Source: Bacteroidaceae bacterium
GTDB lineage: Bacteria; Bacteroidota; Bacteroidia; Bacteroidales; Bacteroidaceae
DNA: 36,932 bases
Assembly (NCBI GenBank): GCA_030843315.1
Contig: JAUUPT010000041.1
Location: 1 to 36,932 of the forward strand
Direction of reading: 5' to 3'
Within the stretch, counting starts at the first letter, position 1. Each line of letters starts with the position of its first letter. The translations under genes and the position numbers were made by a program. The notes under the pieces are model-generated. The model was not told the DNA's origin. It made no database searches and was given only the letters and a program-made list of their open reading frames with translations. Of the stretch, positions 7,243-14,506 are shown one piece after another.

Positions 7243-8286
7243 ATGGCAAAGAAAGAAGAACTGATTTTTGAAAACGAAGGTGGTGGCAAAATGGCATCCA
7301 GCGAAAAGCTGAAAGCCCTGCAAGCTGCCATGGACAAGATAGAAAAGAGCTTTGGCAAGGGTTCTATCATGAAAATGGGCGACGGCATCGTCGAACAAGT
7401 AGAGGTAATTCCCACCGGCTCCATCGGACTGAACGTAGCTCTGGGCGTAGGCGGTTATCCGCGCGGACGTATCATTGAAATCTACGGCCCGGAATCATCC
7501 GGTAAAACGACTTTGGCTATCCATGCCATTGCCGAAGCACAAAAGGCGGGAGGTATCGCTGCATTTATTGATGCGGAGCATGCTTTCGACCGTTTCTATG
7601 CTGCCAAACTGGGTGTGGATGTAGACAACCTCTTCATCTCCCAACCGGACAATGGTGAGCAGGCATTGGAAATTGCAGAGCAACTGATCCGCTCTTCTGC
7701 CATTGACATCATCGTTATCGACTCCGTAGCCGCTTTGACTCCGAAGGCTGAAATAGAAGGTGATATGGGTGAAAACAAGGTCGGTTTGCAAGCACGACTC
7801 ATGTCGCAAGCCTTGCGTAAGCTGACCGGTACCGTCAGCAAAACACGCACCACTTGCATCTTTATCAACCAGTTGCGCGAGAAGATCGGTGTCATGTTCG
7901 GCAATCCCGAAACGACTACCGGTGGTAATGCACTGAAGTTCTATGCATCCGTACGTGTTGACATCCGCGGAGGCCAAGCCATCAAAAATGGTGATGAAGT
8001 GCTGGGCAAGCAAACCAAAGTAAAGGTAGTGAAGAACAAAGTGGCTCCTCCTTTCCGCCGGGCAGAATTCGACATCATGTTTGGTGAGGGCATCTCCCGT
8101 GCAGGCGAAATCATCGACCTGGGTGCAGACCTCGGCATCATCAAGAAGAGTGGTTCCTGGTTCAGCTACAATGACACGAAGATTGCCCAGGGACGTGATG
8201 CTGCCAAGCAGGTCATCCTTGATAACCCGGAATTGGCAGAGGAACTGGAAGGACTTATCTTTGCAGAATTGAAGAAAGACAAGTAA
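7243..8286 (+). CDS. recA: Recombinase RecA
   Basis: 347 residues, the normal length. RecA polymerises on single-stranded DNA for homologous recombination, and in many bacteria it triggers LexA self-cleavage. The Walker A motif GPESSGKTT is at residues 82-90, Walker B is around DIIVIDSVAAL, and the L2 region includes GGNALKFYASVRVD. The N-terminus has a short extension rich in Glu and Lys before the conserved KLKALQAAMDKIEKSFGKGSIMKMG segment. It is the last gene of a three-gene unit; no separate TAnnTTTG promoter or recognisable LexA box is visible in the 23-nt gap before it. A terminator follows. Confidence 0.98.
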   Translation: MAKKEELIFENEGGGKMASSEKLKALQAAMDKIEKSFGKGSIMKMGDGIVEQVEVIPTGSIGLNVALGVGGYPRGRIIEIYGPESSGKTTLAIHAIAEAQKAGGIAAFIDAEHAFDRFYAAKLGVDVDNLFISQPDNGEQALEIAEQLIRSSAIDIIVIDSVAALTPKAEIEGDMGENKVGLQARLMSQALRKLTGTVSKTRTTCIFINQLREKIGVMFGNPETTTGGNALKFYASVRVDIRGGQAIKNGDEVLGKQTKVKVVKNKVAPPFRRAEFDIMFGEGISRAGEIIDLGADLGIIKKSGSWFSYNDTKIAQGRDAAKQVILDNPELAEELEGLIFAELKKDK

Positions 8287-8310
8287 TCCACTTCCCTATC
8301 TGAATAAAAA

Positions 8311-8368
8311 AGCCTCCGACTTTCCTTCATTAACCTTAGAGGTCTTGAAGGGAAATCGGAGGTTTCCT
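8311..8368 (+). terminator. Probable terminator of recA
   Basis: The arm starting AAGCCTCCGACTTTCC (8311) pairs, with one mismatch, with GGAAATCGGAGGTTT (8352-8366) across a loop of about 26 nt. A-runs and T-runs flank it, so it may act on both strands between the convergent recA and DUF4252 genes. Confidence 0.7.
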
Positions 8369-8382
8369 CTAAATAATAGTGC

Positions 8383-9096
8383 TTATTCCAGACTTTCCAG
8401 ACGCTTCTCCAAGTCCTCCATACTCTTTTCAAAACGCTTCCAGGTATCGGCGTCCATTTGGTCTTTCAGCGATTCCATATCTTTCAACTTGGTGATGCCT
8501 TTCAAACCTTTCACTGCTACCTCTCCCGAGAGTTTCAAATCTTTCAGCCAGTCTTTATCTTTCAGTTTCTCTATTTCCGACAAGTCAATAGAAGGTATCT
8601 GATAGATATCCACATTGCCACTGTTCCAACTGGTATTCTGATACATCATGATACGCTGAATATCCTTTAAAGTCATATCGCCCTCCAGATATACGAACTT
8701 CAGAGTAGCAGCACCGTCTATAATCATAATCAGTTCCTTCACCTTATCCCCTTTCCGGCTGAGATAGAATTCTGAACTGGAAACAGTCCCCTTCTGCTTC
8801 ATCAACAGTTCGTATTTGGAAGACTGCACCAAAGAACGGAGATCCTTACGCATATCTTTCTTCACATTATTGTCCATCGTAGAAAGTATTTGAACAGAAT
8901 TCAACTGTCCTGACACCTTTCCTATATAAATGTCCTTTGCGAACAGATTAGGATTCGTTTCTATCATCGCCTTGGATATATAAACCGATGAAACTCCTTT
9001 CATATCCCCGTATTTGTTGAATAAGTTCTTCTGCGCCTGGCAGAGCAGGGGCAACAACAACAGCATCCCCGCTAAAATCATTTTCATTGTTTTCAT
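8383..9096 (-). CDS. DUF4252 domain-containing secreted protein
   Basis: 237 residues. The N-terminal signal sequence MILAGMLLLLPLLCQAQ is followed by the DUF4252 region (about 30-180), which includes FNKYGDMKGVSSVYISKAMIE. A Leu/Glu/Lys-rich amphipathic C-terminus ends in a likely coiled coil (SLKDQMDADTWKRFEKSMEDLEKRLESLE). Proteins of this family are common in Bacteroidota beside ECF sigma and anti-sigma genes, and no biochemical role is known to me. It is the third gene of the sigma operon, 6 bp after the preceding gene. A cell-envelope location and a sensory or effector role are inferred from context. Confidence 0.85.
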   Translation of the reverse strand: MKTMKMILAGMLLLLPLLCQAQKNLFNKYGDMKGVSSVYISKAMIETNPNLFAKDIYIGKVSGQLNSVQILSTMDNNVKKDMRKDLRSLVQSSKYELLMKQKGTVSSSEFYLSRKGDKVKELIMIIDGAATLKFVYLEGDMTLKDIQRIMMYQNTSWNSGNVDIYQIPSIDLSEIEKLKDKDWLKDLKLSGEVAVKGLKGITKLKDMESLKDQMDADTWKRFEKSMEDLEKRLESLE

Positions 9097-9102
9097 ATCA
9101 GA

Positions 9103-9627
9103 TTATCTTTGAATTTCTTGTTTTATTTCCTGATTCACTTTTGTCAAATCAAATCGTGTATCTTCTACTTGCTTAATGCCATTGTTCAGGTTTGTAGAAA
9201 CTTCCATCAGAGTGGCTTGCAGTACTTTATAAGCAGCTTCAGGGTCAGAGAAAGTATCTTGTGGAGTAGGCGGACGCATATCCTCGCCTATCCCCGTAAC
9301 GCCATAGCCGATTCCCATCAGGAGCAGAATCGTAGCTGCAATACCTCCTATCCAGCGCCAGTTTCGTTTGGACTTGTTCCGATGGAAGAAGCGTTGTTCT
9401 TCCTCAACCTTTTCATCAATCATCCGGCTTAGTTTGTCCTCCAACCCGGCAGGAACATCCACCACCACTTCCTGGCAAAAAAAGCTAAGAAAAAGGTTCT
9501 TGTCCTTTTGCAAATGTGGGGGTACTTCTTCGGTTCTGAAAGCTTCTTTCAACAGCTCTTCTTCCTGCTCGTTAGTGTTCCCCTCGTAAAATGCGGTGAG
9601 CAGCCTTTCAATTTCTTCGACTTTCAT
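9103..9627 (-). CDS. Single-pass membrane protein, probable anti-sigma factor partner
   Basis: 174 residues from the ATG at 9625-9627, which starts MKVEEIERLL and overlaps the sigma-factor gene by 20 bp. An upstream in-frame start at 9702 would lie deep inside the sigma gene and is less likely. The cytoplasmic N-terminal part is acidic and helical (about 1-70). One membrane helix follows, near 74-95 (WIGGIAATILLLMGIGYGV), then a periplasmic tail. I see no zinc-type HxxxCxxC anti-sigma motif. Its position right after an ECF sigma gene, with translational coupling and type II inner-membrane topology, supports an anti-sigma role; this is inference. Confidence 0.75.
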   Translation of the reverse strand: MKVEEIERLLTAFYEGNTNEQEEELLKEAFRTEEVPPHLQKDKNLFLSFFCQEVVVDVPAGLEDKLSRMIDEKVEEEQRFFHRNKSKRNWRWIGGIAATILLLMGIGYGVTGIGEDMRPPTPQDTFSDPEAAYKVLQATLMEVSTNLNNGIKQVEDTRFDLTKVNQEIKQEIQR

Positions 9628-10123
9628 AGTTACTCCATTTATTAAATTCCTCACGTATTTTCTTCCTTGCCCGGGACAACAGTACGCGGACATTGGTAGC
9701 ATTCAACCCGGTAACTTGTTCTATCTCTTCGTAAGAACATCCTTTGACATCACGCAGTGTCACCACCTTCTGTTGCTGCACCGGTAAGTGTGCAATGATA
9801 TGCTTTACTTGCCGTGCCTCGTCCTTCGCTTCAAAGTCATCTGCCGGAGAGATATTGTGTACTTCGGTCAGTTCCACGCTTTGCTTGTTCAATGTATATT
9901 TGCCCGAACGGAGCAAGTCAAAGCACATGTTCTTCACCAAAGTAACGCTGAATGCTTCCGGGTTACTGATAATAGTCAGCCCTTCCCGCTTGTCCCACAG
10001 CTTCAAATAAGCTTCCTGTACCAAGTCCTCAGCGTCGGCTGCGTTCTCCAATAGCTTATAGGCTATGCAGTACAGCTTACGATGATACGGCAGAAACTCT
10101 TTCTTAAAACTCTCAGCGTCCAT
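9608..10123 (-). CDS. ECF-type RNA polymerase sigma factor (sigma-70 family)
   Basis: 171 residues, the standard length for an extracytoplasmic-function sigma factor. Region 2 spans about 10-75 and includes the NAADAEDLVQEAYLKLWDKR segment. Region 4 spans about 105-160, with LPVQQQKVVTLRDVKGCSYEEIEQVTGL and the recognition helix NATNVRVLLSRARKKIREEF. Such factors direct RNA polymerase to envelope-stress or nutrient genes and are held by a membrane anti-sigma. The next two genes overlap it or nearly abut, giving a sigma / membrane partner / DUF4252 operon. A candidate ECF-type promoter upstream suggests autoregulation. There is no SusC/SusD pair nearby, so a polysaccharide-utilisation role is unlikely. 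Confidence 0.93.
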   Translation of the reverse strand: MDAESFKKEFLPYHRKLYCIAYKLLENAADAEDLVQEAYLKLWDKREGLTIISNPEAFSVTLVKNMCFDLLRSGKYTLNKQSVELTEVHNISPADDFEAKDEARQVKHIIAHLPVQQQKVVTLRDVKGCSYEEIEQVTGLNATNVRVLLSRARKKIREEFNKWSNYESRRN

Positions 10124-10158
10124 GGGCTTTTAAATCATTTTTATGCTTATATCTATGA

Positions 10159-10185
10159 GACGTGAACAAAAAGGATTTTGTTACA
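10159..10185 (-). promoter_or_regulatory. Candidate ECF-type promoter of the sigma operon
   Basis: On the minus strand TGTAAC is followed 18 bp after its AAC by CGTC, resembling the AAC -35 and CGTC -10 elements of many ECF promoters. The start site would be about 30 nt before the ATG. The spacing is one or two bases long, so the call is tentative. Confidence 0.35.
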
Positions 10186-10250
10186 TGATGGGAAAGAAAA
10201 AAAGGGAAAGTACAATATACCGATAGAATTTACCTCACAATATATCGCTA

Positions 10251-10595
10251 TTACTTCAATATATCTGCAATTCTTTTCTTAAGATTCAGTTTTACGATGT
10301 CTTCCGGTTTCAAATCCAGTTCTACAAGGACTTTAGCAGATGAGAAGTTATAGTCCGGCTCTTTATTATCAGAATTTGTCTGTTCTTTATGAATGGAATA
10401 TAGCAAGGCAAAATCATAATCCAACGCCCAGGAAACATTATAAAGTGTATCAGTATCAATGCTTTTCCGCGTCAACATATAATCTACGCTTTGAGGCTTA
10501 ACATTCAGTCTACGTGCCAATTCAGCCTTTGTCACCTGCTGTTCTGCCATCACATTCTTGATGATTTCACCAATGTATATATTACTTTTTTCCAT
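10251..10595 (-). CDS. XRE-family helix-turn-helix protein
   Basis: 114 residues. The N-terminal half is a Cro/C1-type HTH: IGEIIKNVMAEQQVTKAELARRLNVKPQSVDYMLTRKSIDTDTLYNVSWAL (about 7-60). The C-terminal half is charged, with repeated LDLKPEDIVKLNLKKRI, and has no recognisable domain. It is probably a DNA-binding regulator. It lies 127 bp before the sigma gene on the same strand and diverges from the unknown membrane protein at 10755; the shared 159-bp gap is a natural target for it. Short Bacteroides proteins of this shape are common and of unknown regulon. Confidence 0.8.
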   Translation of the reverse strand: MEKSNIYIGEIIKNVMAEQQVTKAELARRLNVKPQSVDYMLTRKSIDTDTLYNVSWALDYDFALLYSIHKEQTNSDNKEPDYNFSSAKVLVELDLKPEDIVKLNLKKRIADILK

Positions 10596-10684
10596 TAATA
10601 CGAAGGTACTAATTAATAGTTCAGTTCAATGGGCAGTAGAACAATAAATCATCTGATAATTATGTTCATTTTATTCATAATTCA

Positions 10685-10716
10685 TTTGTTTTATCAAATA
10701 TTTTATGATACATTTG
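10685..10716 (+). promoter_or_regulatory. Bacteroidota vegetative promoter for the gene at 10755
   Basis: TTTG (10685-10688), 20 bp, then TACATTTG (10709-10716): both the -33 and -7 consensus are exact. The start site would fall near 10723. Confidence 0.75.
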
Positions 10717-10754
10717 CCGCGTACTCATATAAATAAACAAATAACATCTGTGAC

Positions 10755-11351
10755 ATGACACTGCTAATTTTCATACTTATATTCATCCCGACAGGCATCC
10801 TTGCCATTGTATTATGGATGTATATTGATTTTAGAAAGTATAAGAAACAAAATAATCTGATTATTCTGCTCTTTCTAATGTTTCCAACTACTCTATCAGC
10901 ACAATATGTAGATAATGGTTGCCGCATTTCCTTTAAATGGTATGAAAATCAGAATGGGAAACTGGAATGCTGCAAAGACGGAATGATTTATCAATTTATA
11001 CCGGGCAGTACACAGTGGAAAATAATAATTCGGAACACATCTTCAGAAGATGCGCAAGTAAACTGGAAGAATGCACAATTTATTGTCAACGGCAGAGCAT
11101 CAGAAGTAAAATTCACTTCGCCTGATACTGAGGACTTTCCCCTATCTACCATAAAAAGTAATTCTGAAGTCAGCCGGATAATTACTGTTACCACCTCAAT
11201 GGGGAAAAACAAGATAAGTCAGAAAATATATGAAAGGAAAAACATCCGGAAGGGGAATAAATCATCTGCGACTCTTGTCCTTCCCATATCTATCGGTAAG
11301 CAACCGCAATTTTTCAATACATTCGATTTTGTTGTAACACAAGTGAAGTAA
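10755..11351 (+). CDS. Unknown membrane-anchored protein
   Basis: 198 residues, not recognised. Two hydrophobic stretches lie at about 2-22 (LLIFILIFIPTGILAIVLWMY) and 35-50 (LIILLFLMFPTTLSAQ). They are separated by a short basic loop, so the first is probably a membrane helix and the second a signal-like segment ending at SAQ. The rest looks like an exported beta-rich domain with Trp and aromatic residues: ISFKWYENQNG, WKIIIRNTSSEDAQVNW and repeated Ser/Thr-rich strands. It has its own strong promoter and a possible terminator after it. The divergent XRE gene may control it. No function can be assigned; it could belong to a narrow Bacteroides lineage. Confidence 0.7.
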   Translation: MTLLIFILIFIPTGILAIVLWMYIDFRKYKKQNNLIILLFLMFPTTLSAQYVDNGCRISFKWYENQNGKLECCKDGMIYQFIPGSTQWKIIIRNTSSEDAQVNWKNAQFIVNGRASEVKFTSPDTEDFPLSTIKSNSEVSRIITVTTSMGKNKISQKIYERKNIRKGNKSSATLVLPISIGKQPQFFNTFDFVVTQVK

Positions 11352-11385
11352 ACCCAAACCTTTCAATCTCTCATTGGGGGAAACA

Positions 11386-11424
11386 AAATGCATCATCCGT
11401 TTACTCTCAACAGATGATGCATTT
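11386..11424. terminator. Bidirectional terminator between convergent genes
   Basis: AAATGCATCATC (11386-11397) pairs perfectly with GATGATGCATTT (11413-11424) across a 15-nt loop. The minus strand continues TTTTGTTTCC, a better U-tract than the plus strand, so it mainly serves the YeiH gene. Confidence 0.75.
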
Positions 11425-11448
11425 CCTAATAAACTATCTACCCTTGTT

Positions 11449-12468
11449 TTAGAACCAATAGATATAGGCCAGTGTACTCAAACTGATTACTACCCACAGC
11501 AATACACCTTGTACCAAAGGCTTGATGCCTACCGCCTTCAGCACATCGCGCGACAAAGAGGCACCGATAAAGAACAGTGTTATAGTCAGCGATTTGCGGG
11601 CAAAGTTATTGATGCCTGCACCAATCTGCGCACCGATTTCGCTTCTATCCAATACATAAGTATTGAAAATCATTGCCAATACGAAGAAGAAGATAAACCA
11701 AGGAATGCTGATCTTCTGTCCTTTACTCTTAAAGATGAACGAAGTGGCGATGGCTAAAGGAATAATCCACAGCGCACGCGTCAGCTTGATAGTAGTAGCC
11801 ACTTGCAAAGCCTCTTCTCCATAGGCAGCACCGGCACCCACCACCGAACTGGTATCATGAATAGCAATAGCAGCCCATGTACCAAACTCATGCTGACTCA
11901 TATTCAGCGCATGGCCAATCATCGGGAAAATAAATAATGCAAGCGCATTCAATATAAAGATAGTGCCCAACGCTACGGACATCTCACTGTCTTTAGCCCT
12001 CAACACCGGTCCTACAGCTGCTATGGCACTACCACCACAGATGGCCGTACCGGAACTGATCAAATAAGAAGTATCACAATCTACTTTTAAGAATTTACGG
12101 CCAATCAGCCAACCGAGAAGCAAAGTGCCTATCACAGAAATAATGGTAAACTCCATTCCTTCTTTACCTGAAGCCAGAGAAGCCTGCAAGTTCATCCCGA
12201 ACCCTAAACCCACAACGGAGTATTGCAGCAGATATTTCGAAGTCTTTTTGTTGAACTTGGGATGAGCCTGTCCGCACAGTAAGGCAAAAGCCAATCCCAG
12301 AAACAATGCTACGGGCGGAGTGACCCATGCAGAATAGGCGTGCATGCCCGGAACATAATCTAATAACAAGAAAAAAGAGAGAATGACGAGAAGAGAAACG
12401 TAAACCGTTTTGTTGTTTGTCTGTAGGAAGGAAGCACTACTTGTTCCTGTCACTTGGGTTGAAGCCAT
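11449..12468 (-). CDS. YeiH/UPF0324 family putative sulfate/sulfonate exporter
   Basis: 339 residues with about ten membrane helices. Family signatures include GTAICGGSAIAAVGPVL (about 140-157), WAAIAIHDTSSVVGAGAAYG (about 193-212) and the long Gly-rich helices of the N-terminal half. The family is annotated as a putative sulfate exporter; some members are linked to sulfite or sulfoacetate metabolism, and substrates are mostly unproven. The LysR gene immediately upstream on the same strand mirrors the yeiE-yeiH pair of E. coli, where the LysR regulator responds to sulfite. The TAnnTTTG promoter and a palindrome at 12566-12580 fit LysR control. Confidence 0.88.
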   Translation of the reverse strand: MASTQVTGTSSASFLQTNNKTVYVSLLVILSFFLLLDYVPGMHAYSAWVTPPVALFLGLAFALLCGQAHPKFNKKTSKYLLQYSVVGLGFGMNLQASLASGKEGMEFTIISVIGTLLLGWLIGRKFLKVDCDTSYLISSGTAICGGSAIAAVGPVLRAKDSEMSVALGTIFILNALALFIFPMIGHALNMSQHEFGTWAAIAIHDTSSVVGAGAAYGEEALQVATTIKLTRALWIIPLAIATSFIFKSKGQKISIPWFIFFFVLAMIFNTYVLDRSEIGAQIGAGINNFARKSLTITLFFIGASLSRDVLKAVGIKPLVQGVLLWVVISLSTLAYIYWF

Positions 12469-12514
12469 ATTTACTCAGTTGTTTTTAATTTATACCTCGT
12501 TTTAATTTCGGGCA

Positions 12515-12522
12515 CAAAGGTA
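12515..12522 (-). promoter_or_regulatory. -7 box (TACCTTTG) of the yeiH-like gene
   Basis: On the minus strand TACCTTTG is an exact TAnnTTTG, with TTAG 20 bp upstream as a weak -33. The start site would be near 12509 and the leader about 40 nt. Confidence 0.65.
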
Positions 12523-12565
12523 GGCTTCTTTTCTCGAAGATACTAATTGTTTATTCTTATGTATT

Positions 12566-12580
12566 ATAACATATAGTTAT
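12566..12580. promoter_or_regulatory. Candidate LysR operator ATAAC-N5-GTTAT
   Basis: A perfect 5-bp dyad lies about 64 bp upstream of the inferred start site of the yeiH-like gene, the usual position of the recognition site of LysR-type regulators. It contains the T-N11-A pattern and overlaps the stop codon of the LysR gene itself. Confidence 0.5.
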
Positions 12581-13473
12581 CCTTCTTTATGATTGCGCAT
12601 GGCAAACTGCATAAAAGCCTGTGCCAAGCCTTCTTCCTGCCCCTGCTGGCCAACGAAACAGAAATCGCGATGCATAGGCATATCTTTAATTTCAATAACG
12701 CGGAACACGCCGGCAGACAGTTCTTTGAGGATGGAGCGTACAGACACAATGCCCATACAGTCAGTATGTTCCAAGAAAGACTTGATGCTCTCTGTACTAC
12801 CAAGATACATCAGCACATGGAGCGAAGAGAGTTTGATGCCATGCTGCCCCAGCGCACGCTCTATAACATCGAGTGTACCGGAACCACGTTCACGCAACAC
12901 AAGAGGAGTATTACACAAATCGGCTGGAGTAATTTCTTCGGGCAACGACAACTTGCTTTTGGTATGCACTACGGCCACCAATTCATCTTCAAGAAAAGGG
13001 GTATACTTCAGATTGGGAAGGCGATATATACCTTCTACCAGTCCCAAGTCGATGCGATGTTCTTGCAGGGCAAGTTCTATCTCCCGGGAGTTTCCGTTCA
13101 ATAAAGAAAGGTTGACTTGAGGAAATTTACTGATAAAGCTACCAAGCAGAGGAGGAAGCACATACTGCGCAATCGTAGTACTGGCACCGAGTTTCAGTTC
13201 GCCGGTATACTCATTGTGCAGCAGGTGCATCTCATACTCCAATCGTTTATAGTCTTCCAGTATCCGCTCGCAGTGCTCCAGCAGTAACTTACCGGATTCA
13301 GTCAAACTAATCCGGTTTCCCTGCCGGTCGAACAAACGTGTCTGATAAAGAGTCTCCAACTCCTGCACATGCTTGGTGATGGCAGGCTGGCTGATGAACA
13401 GTTCTTGCGAAGCCTTTGTAAAACTCAGGTTCTTCGCTACGGACTGGAATACTTTTAAACGAAAATCACTCAT
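12577..13473 (-). CDS. LysR family transcriptional regulator
   Basis: 298 residues, the usual length. The N-terminal winged HTH (1-60) reads FRLKVFQSVAKNLSFTKASQELFISQPAITKHVQELE. A helical linker and a periplasmic-binding-like effector domain (about 90-295) follow, in which GELKLGASTTIAQYVLPPLLGSF begins the first lobe. It most resembles the CysB/CbbR/YeiE branch. It sits 9 bp after the unknown gene at 13483 and 108 bp before the yeiH-like gene, both on the same strand, and probably activates the exporter in response to a small sulfur or carboxylate ligand (inference). Confidence 0.93.
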   Translation of the reverse strand: MSDFRLKVFQSVAKNLSFTKASQELFISQPAITKHVQELETLYQTRLFDRQGNRISLTESGKLLLEHCERILEDYKRLEYEMHLLHNEYTGELKLGASTTIAQYVLPPLLGSFISKFPQVNLSLLNGNSREIELALQEHRIDLGLVEGIYRLPNLKYTPFLEDELVAVVHTKSKLSLPEEITPADLCNTPLVLRERGSGTLDVIERALGQHGIKLSSLHVLMYLGSTESIKSFLEHTDCMGIVSVRSILKELSAGVFRVIEIKDMPMHRDFCFVGQQGQEEGLAQAFMQFAMRNHKEG

Positions 13474-13482
13474 AACTATTCT

Positions 13483-14082
13483 TTATTGTAAATCTTCAGA
13501 TTTAATGCCGAAAGCACGCAGTATAGAATAGGCGACAAGGTCAGAACGACAAGGTATCGGTTCAAGCAGCTTATCCATCAAGAAATAGACGGCTTTGCTA
13601 CATTCTTCTTTACTCTTACCTTTAAAGAAGCTGCGCAGTCCATCCTCTACCTCATTCCCATACAAGGGATGAAAAGGTAACAACATCAGACATTCCACGT
13701 CAGCAGAATCCAATGTCAGATTCATTAAATCAAGAAATAAATCCACCGTATTAGTAATGCTTGCCGGAGAAACCGTAGAAAAGACAAATTCACCTAACGG
13801 AGTACGGCAAGCCATACCATCCAAGCCATCCAGGTTCGTCGGTTCACAGCAATCCAGCGTATGAGTACCTTCACTGTGCACCAGCAATACTTGTATTTCA
13901 TTATCCCCCTCTCTAAGCCCTGCATCCAGGGCAAGATAAGATAACCATGCGGGTAAATCTATGTTGGGTAATTCGCGTCCTAACTGTTCTTCCATAGGCT
14001 TCTTGCTTTTAGCAATCACCTCATTCACAAACGCGACATCTATTAATATCACATTCTTTGAAAACTTTACGTCATTCGTCAT
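13483..14082 (-). CDS. Conserved unknown cytoplasmic protein
   Basis: 199 residues, acidic and apparently soluble, with no signal peptide and no domain I can name. It opens VKFSKNVILIDVAFVNEVIAKSKKPMEEQLGRELPNIDLPAWLSYLALDAG. It has a beta-strand segment (IQVLLVHSEGTHTLDCCEP) and a C-terminal helical part with FKGKSKEECSKAVYFLMDKLLEPIPCRSDLVAYSILRAFGI. Codon use matches its neighbours, so it is a real gene. The gap to the LysR gene is only 9 bp, so the two are probably co-transcribed. A TACCTTTA sequence (14111-14118, minus strand) is a near-consensus -7 box 29 bp before the start. Confidence 0.75.
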   Translation of the reverse strand: MTNDVKFSKNVILIDVAFVNEVIAKSKKPMEEQLGRELPNIDLPAWLSYLALDAGLREGDNEIQVLLVHSEGTHTLDCCEPTNLDGLDGMACRTPLGEFVFSTVSPASITNTVDLFLDLMNLTLDSADVECLMLLPFHPLYGNEVEDGLRSFFKGKSKEECSKAVYFLMDKLLEPIPCRSDLVAYSILRAFGIKSEDLQ

Positions 14083-14230
14083 TATACTTTGCTATTTAGT
14101 AATTATGCCGTAAAGGTAAGAAAAGTTTTATTAATACTTTCACCTTTGACCGTATCTGGTCTGGCGCAAATAGCCATATTTAACGCGAGTTCGAGATAAA
14201 GGATATCCGTTAGTGAAACAAAGCAAGTAC

Positions 14231-14377
14231 TGCAGCGTTACTGCAAAGTTACTGCATCATTGTTGCAGTGTCACTGCATAACGGTTGCAGTAGCACTGCA
14301 GCTATGTTGCAGCGACACTGCAACTGTGATGCAGCAGTACTGCAGATGTTTTGCAGCAGTACTGCAGACACATTGCA
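14231..14377. repeat. Phased array: 14 TGCA palindromes at exactly 11-bp intervals
   Basis: TGCA starts at 14231, 14242, 14253, 14264, 14275, 14286, 14297, 14308, 14319, 14330, 14341, 14352, 14363 and 14374: thirteen consecutive 11-bp steps without a slip. Most cores are followed by G. From the third unit on, every second core is preceded by AC and the alternate cores by GT, GA, TT or AT. This gives a 22-bp super-unit with inverted half-sites ACTGCA and TGCAGT. Bases between cores vary freely, so the register, not the sequence, is conserved. The array lies 130 bp before clpB and ends 66 bp before its sigma-54-like promoter. A reading frame crossing it is a by-product, since 11 is not a multiple of 3. 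Confidence 0.95.
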
Positions 14378-14441
14378 GCTACAACAGACATTTTGACATT
14401 AATCTCATCAAATTAACTGAAAAAATGTCCGAAATATGCCA

Positions 14442-14458
14442 TTGGCAAATCTTTTGCG
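14442..14458 (+). promoter_or_regulatory. Sigma-54-like -24/-12 promoter of clpB
   Basis: TTGGCAAATCTTTTGCG has GG and GC with the exact sigma-54 spacing, and matches YTGGCA and TTGC of the consensus; the CG after TGGCA is AA. The start site would fall near 14468, about 39 nt before the ATG. No TAnnTTTG box is found between it and the gene. Confidence 0.5.
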
Positions 14459-14506
14459 TCCTTCCAAGTGTTATGAAACTGATAAAAATAGAAAGGAGAA
14501 CCAGAT

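Noticed and set aside
14231..14377. CRISPR array or replication origin
   Set aside because: Units are 11 bp with no spacers, no cas genes are nearby, and no DnaA-box-like sequences are present.
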